Of a DNA stretch of 7,540 nucleotides, positions 6,332 to 7,540 are shown in pieces. A model generated the notes under the pieces. It worked only from the letters and a program-made list of their open reading frames with translations. It had not been told where the DNA came from and made no database searches. The translations under genes were made by a program, and so were the position numbers. The first letter of the stretch is position 1, and each line of letters starts with the position of its first letter. Source of the stretch: Gammaproteobacteria bacterium. GTDB taxonomy: Bacteria > Pseudomonadota > Gammaproteobacteria > Pseudomonadales > Pseudohongiellaceae. The stretch covers positions 2,267 to 9,806 of the forward strand of contig JAESUT010000095.1 of NCBI GenBank assembly GCA_016762995.1, given 5' to 3'.

Positions 6332-7540
6332 TCAGAAACGGTTAGGCCTAAAAGGCGCCAGATCTGTTATGGAATCTCTACCCGCGAGTAAATCTGCAAC
6401 AAGCTTTCCTGTCACAGCCCCCATGGTCATACCTAAATGCTGATGCCCAAAAGCATACAGCACATTTTTACTCTTCGTCGAAAACCCCAATACCGGTAAC
6501 GAATCTGGCAATGAGGGACGAAAGCCCATCCAGGTCGATTGCTCATGGGTATCAAGCCTTGGCAGCATTCGCTTTGCTAGCGGCAGCAGGCTTCGCACGC
6601 GCGAGTAGTTTGGCGAGGCCACAAGACCTCCAAATTCAACCTGACTGCTCAGCCTTAGCCCCGTGTCCATCGGCGACAGAACAAACGATGACTCACCGTT
6701 CACTACCGGTGCGTTAAGCAAGTCACGCGTCGACTCGGGCAGCATCAGGTGATAACCCCTTTCTGTATCAAGTGGCACATTATCACCCAGTTGCTGGGCA
6801 AGTGAACGTGACCATGCGCCTGCAGCAACTATGACTTTGTCCGCTGTTATTGTGCCTGCCGGACCAGATAGACTAACTTGATTACTTTCAGGCTGGAGTC
6901 GGTCCACGCTGAATTGCCTAAACTGCCCACCGCGGGAAAGCAGCAAGCCCACCATCCCACTCACCAGCTTGTAGGGGTTCGTTATTCTTAAACAATCTTT
7001 CTGGTAAACACCATAGTTGAAAATCGGCGCTAAATTTGGCTCAAGATCGCTAATTTCGCTGCGGCACAACACGTCATAGCTTGTGCCAGTTTCATCCATG
7101 AGCCTTCTGGCTTTACTCGTAGCCGCGAAGCTTGCCTCCTTCTCGTAAACCTTGAGCCATCCGGCCTCTTCCACGTAACAAGCAAGCTCTGTTTCAGCTA
7201 TCAACTGCTGCCAATGTTCAACCGCATGCTCTGTTAGAGCACGCAGGTGAACTGCATTATTACTTGCCGCAGTGGAGCGACTCTGCCATATAAAACGCAG
7301 CAACCAAGGAAAGATTTTATGAAAATACTCAGCACGAATAGATAGCGGGGATAGTGGCTGAACAGCCATTCGCATAACATCAAAAATAACACCCGGTAGT
7401 GCCGTTGGCACACAGGAGCCATTGACTATCATGCCGGCATTTCCAAATGAAGCTCCAGCACAAGGTGCTTCACGGTCAAGCAGAGTGACTTGGTGACCAT
7501 CGGCCTGCAAAGACAAAGCGGATGCCGCGCCGATCACCCC
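6332..7540 (-). CDS. FAD-dependent D-amino-acid oxidase/dehydrogenase family protein (N-terminus outside window)
   Basis: The enzyme should oxidise a D-amino acid or cyclic imino acid to the imine or keto acid using FAD (DAO family, DadA-like). Reading from base 7540, the visible 402 residues start at GVIGAASAL, the second half of the Rossmann GxGxxG motif; the GTG at 7537 is therefore an internal Val and the true start is upstream of the gene's visible end. VTLLDRE carries the acidic residue expected at the end of strand two, followed by GASFGNAGMI. Other motifs are KVIVAAGAWSR, TERGYHLMLPES, the WMGFRPSLPDSLPVLG segment and GHQHLGMTMGAVTGKLVADLLAG, typical of DadA and of hydroxyproline-pathway oxidases. 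The stop is TGA (6334-6332). The substrate is not readable from sequence: D-alanine-type and cis-4-hydroxy-D-proline-type are both possible. An epimerase or racemase upstream, beyond the window, would decide. Confidence 0.9.
   Translation of the reverse strand, partial: GVIGAASALSLQADGHQVTLLDREAPCAGASFGNAGMIVNGSCVPTALPGVIFDVMRMAVQPLSPLSIRAEYFHKIFPWLLRFIWQSRSTAASNNAVHLRALTEHAVEHWQQLIAETELACYVEEAGWLKVYEKEASFAATSKARRLMDETGTSYDVLCRSEISDLEPNLAPIFNYGVYQKDCLRITNPYKLVSGMVGLLLSRGGQFRQFSVDRLQPESNQVSLSGPAGTITADKVIVAAGAWSRSLAQQLGDNVPLDTERGYHLMLPESTRDLLNAPVVNGESSFVLSPMDTGLRLSSQVEFGGLVASPNYSRVRSLLPLAKRMLPRLDTHEQSTWMGFRPSLPDSLPVLGFSTKSKNVLYAFGHQHLGMTMGAVTGKLVADLLAGRDSITDLAPFRPNRF

Noticed and set aside
6511..6717. 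68-codon + strand open frame inside the flavoenzyme gene
   Set aside because: It lies opposite a strongly conserved stretch of the oxidoreductase and has an unremarkable composition.
7234..7422. 62-codon - strand open frame inside the flavoenzyme gene
   Set aside because: Alternate-frame shadow of the flavoenzyme, with no independent start signal.

Overview
The window looks like a piece of a gammaproteobacterial chromosome, probably from a marine or environmental lineage. This rests on gene types: an RluA-family pseudouridine synthase, a membrane-anchored AraC-type regulator, a MipA/OmpV outer-membrane protein, an NhaC-family antiporter and a D-amino-acid-oxidase-type flavoenzyme. Base composition appears moderate. 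I cannot name a genus. No rRNA, tRNA, CRISPR array, integrase or intact transposase was seen.

Left part, + strand. The window opens inside an RluA-family pseudouridine synthase (1-495), cut just at its catalytic LDR motif. A plausible sigma70 promoter (581-610) then precedes an AraC-family regulator with an N-terminal multi-pass membrane domain (634-1749). A DUF2306 integral membrane protein with a strong ribosome binding site follows (1906-2589). The regulator and the DUF2306 gene are co-directional neighbours and may be functionally linked, but that is inference.

Centre, + strand. The 2590-2861 gap is unusually structured. It holds a degenerate inverted repeat that resembles the ends of REP/Y1-transposase-associated elements, and two different direct repeats that both have an 11-bp period, the spacing expected for OmpR/PhoB-type regulators. 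It leads into a MipA/OmpV-family gene (2862-3641) that is complete from signal peptide to C-terminal Phe, except for one in-frame TAA at codon 68. A GC-rich hairpin and a textbook rho-independent terminator close this unit. A secreted protein of unknown function (3930-4643), apparently an Ig-like domain followed by a fibronectin-III-like domain, comes next.

Right part, - strand. A D-amino-acid-oxidase-type FAD oxidoreductase (6332-7540, N-terminus outside the window) is followed 69 bp downstream by an NhaC-family Na+/H+ antiporter homologue (4742-6262). They form a likely two-gene or longer operon that converges on the secreted-protein gene. A reasonable reading is uptake or ion coupling plus oxidation of a D-amino acid or hydroxyproline-like substrate.

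I found no clearly new multi-gene system. The points most worth a second look are the single nonsense codon in the MipA/OmpV gene and the layered repeats in front of it.
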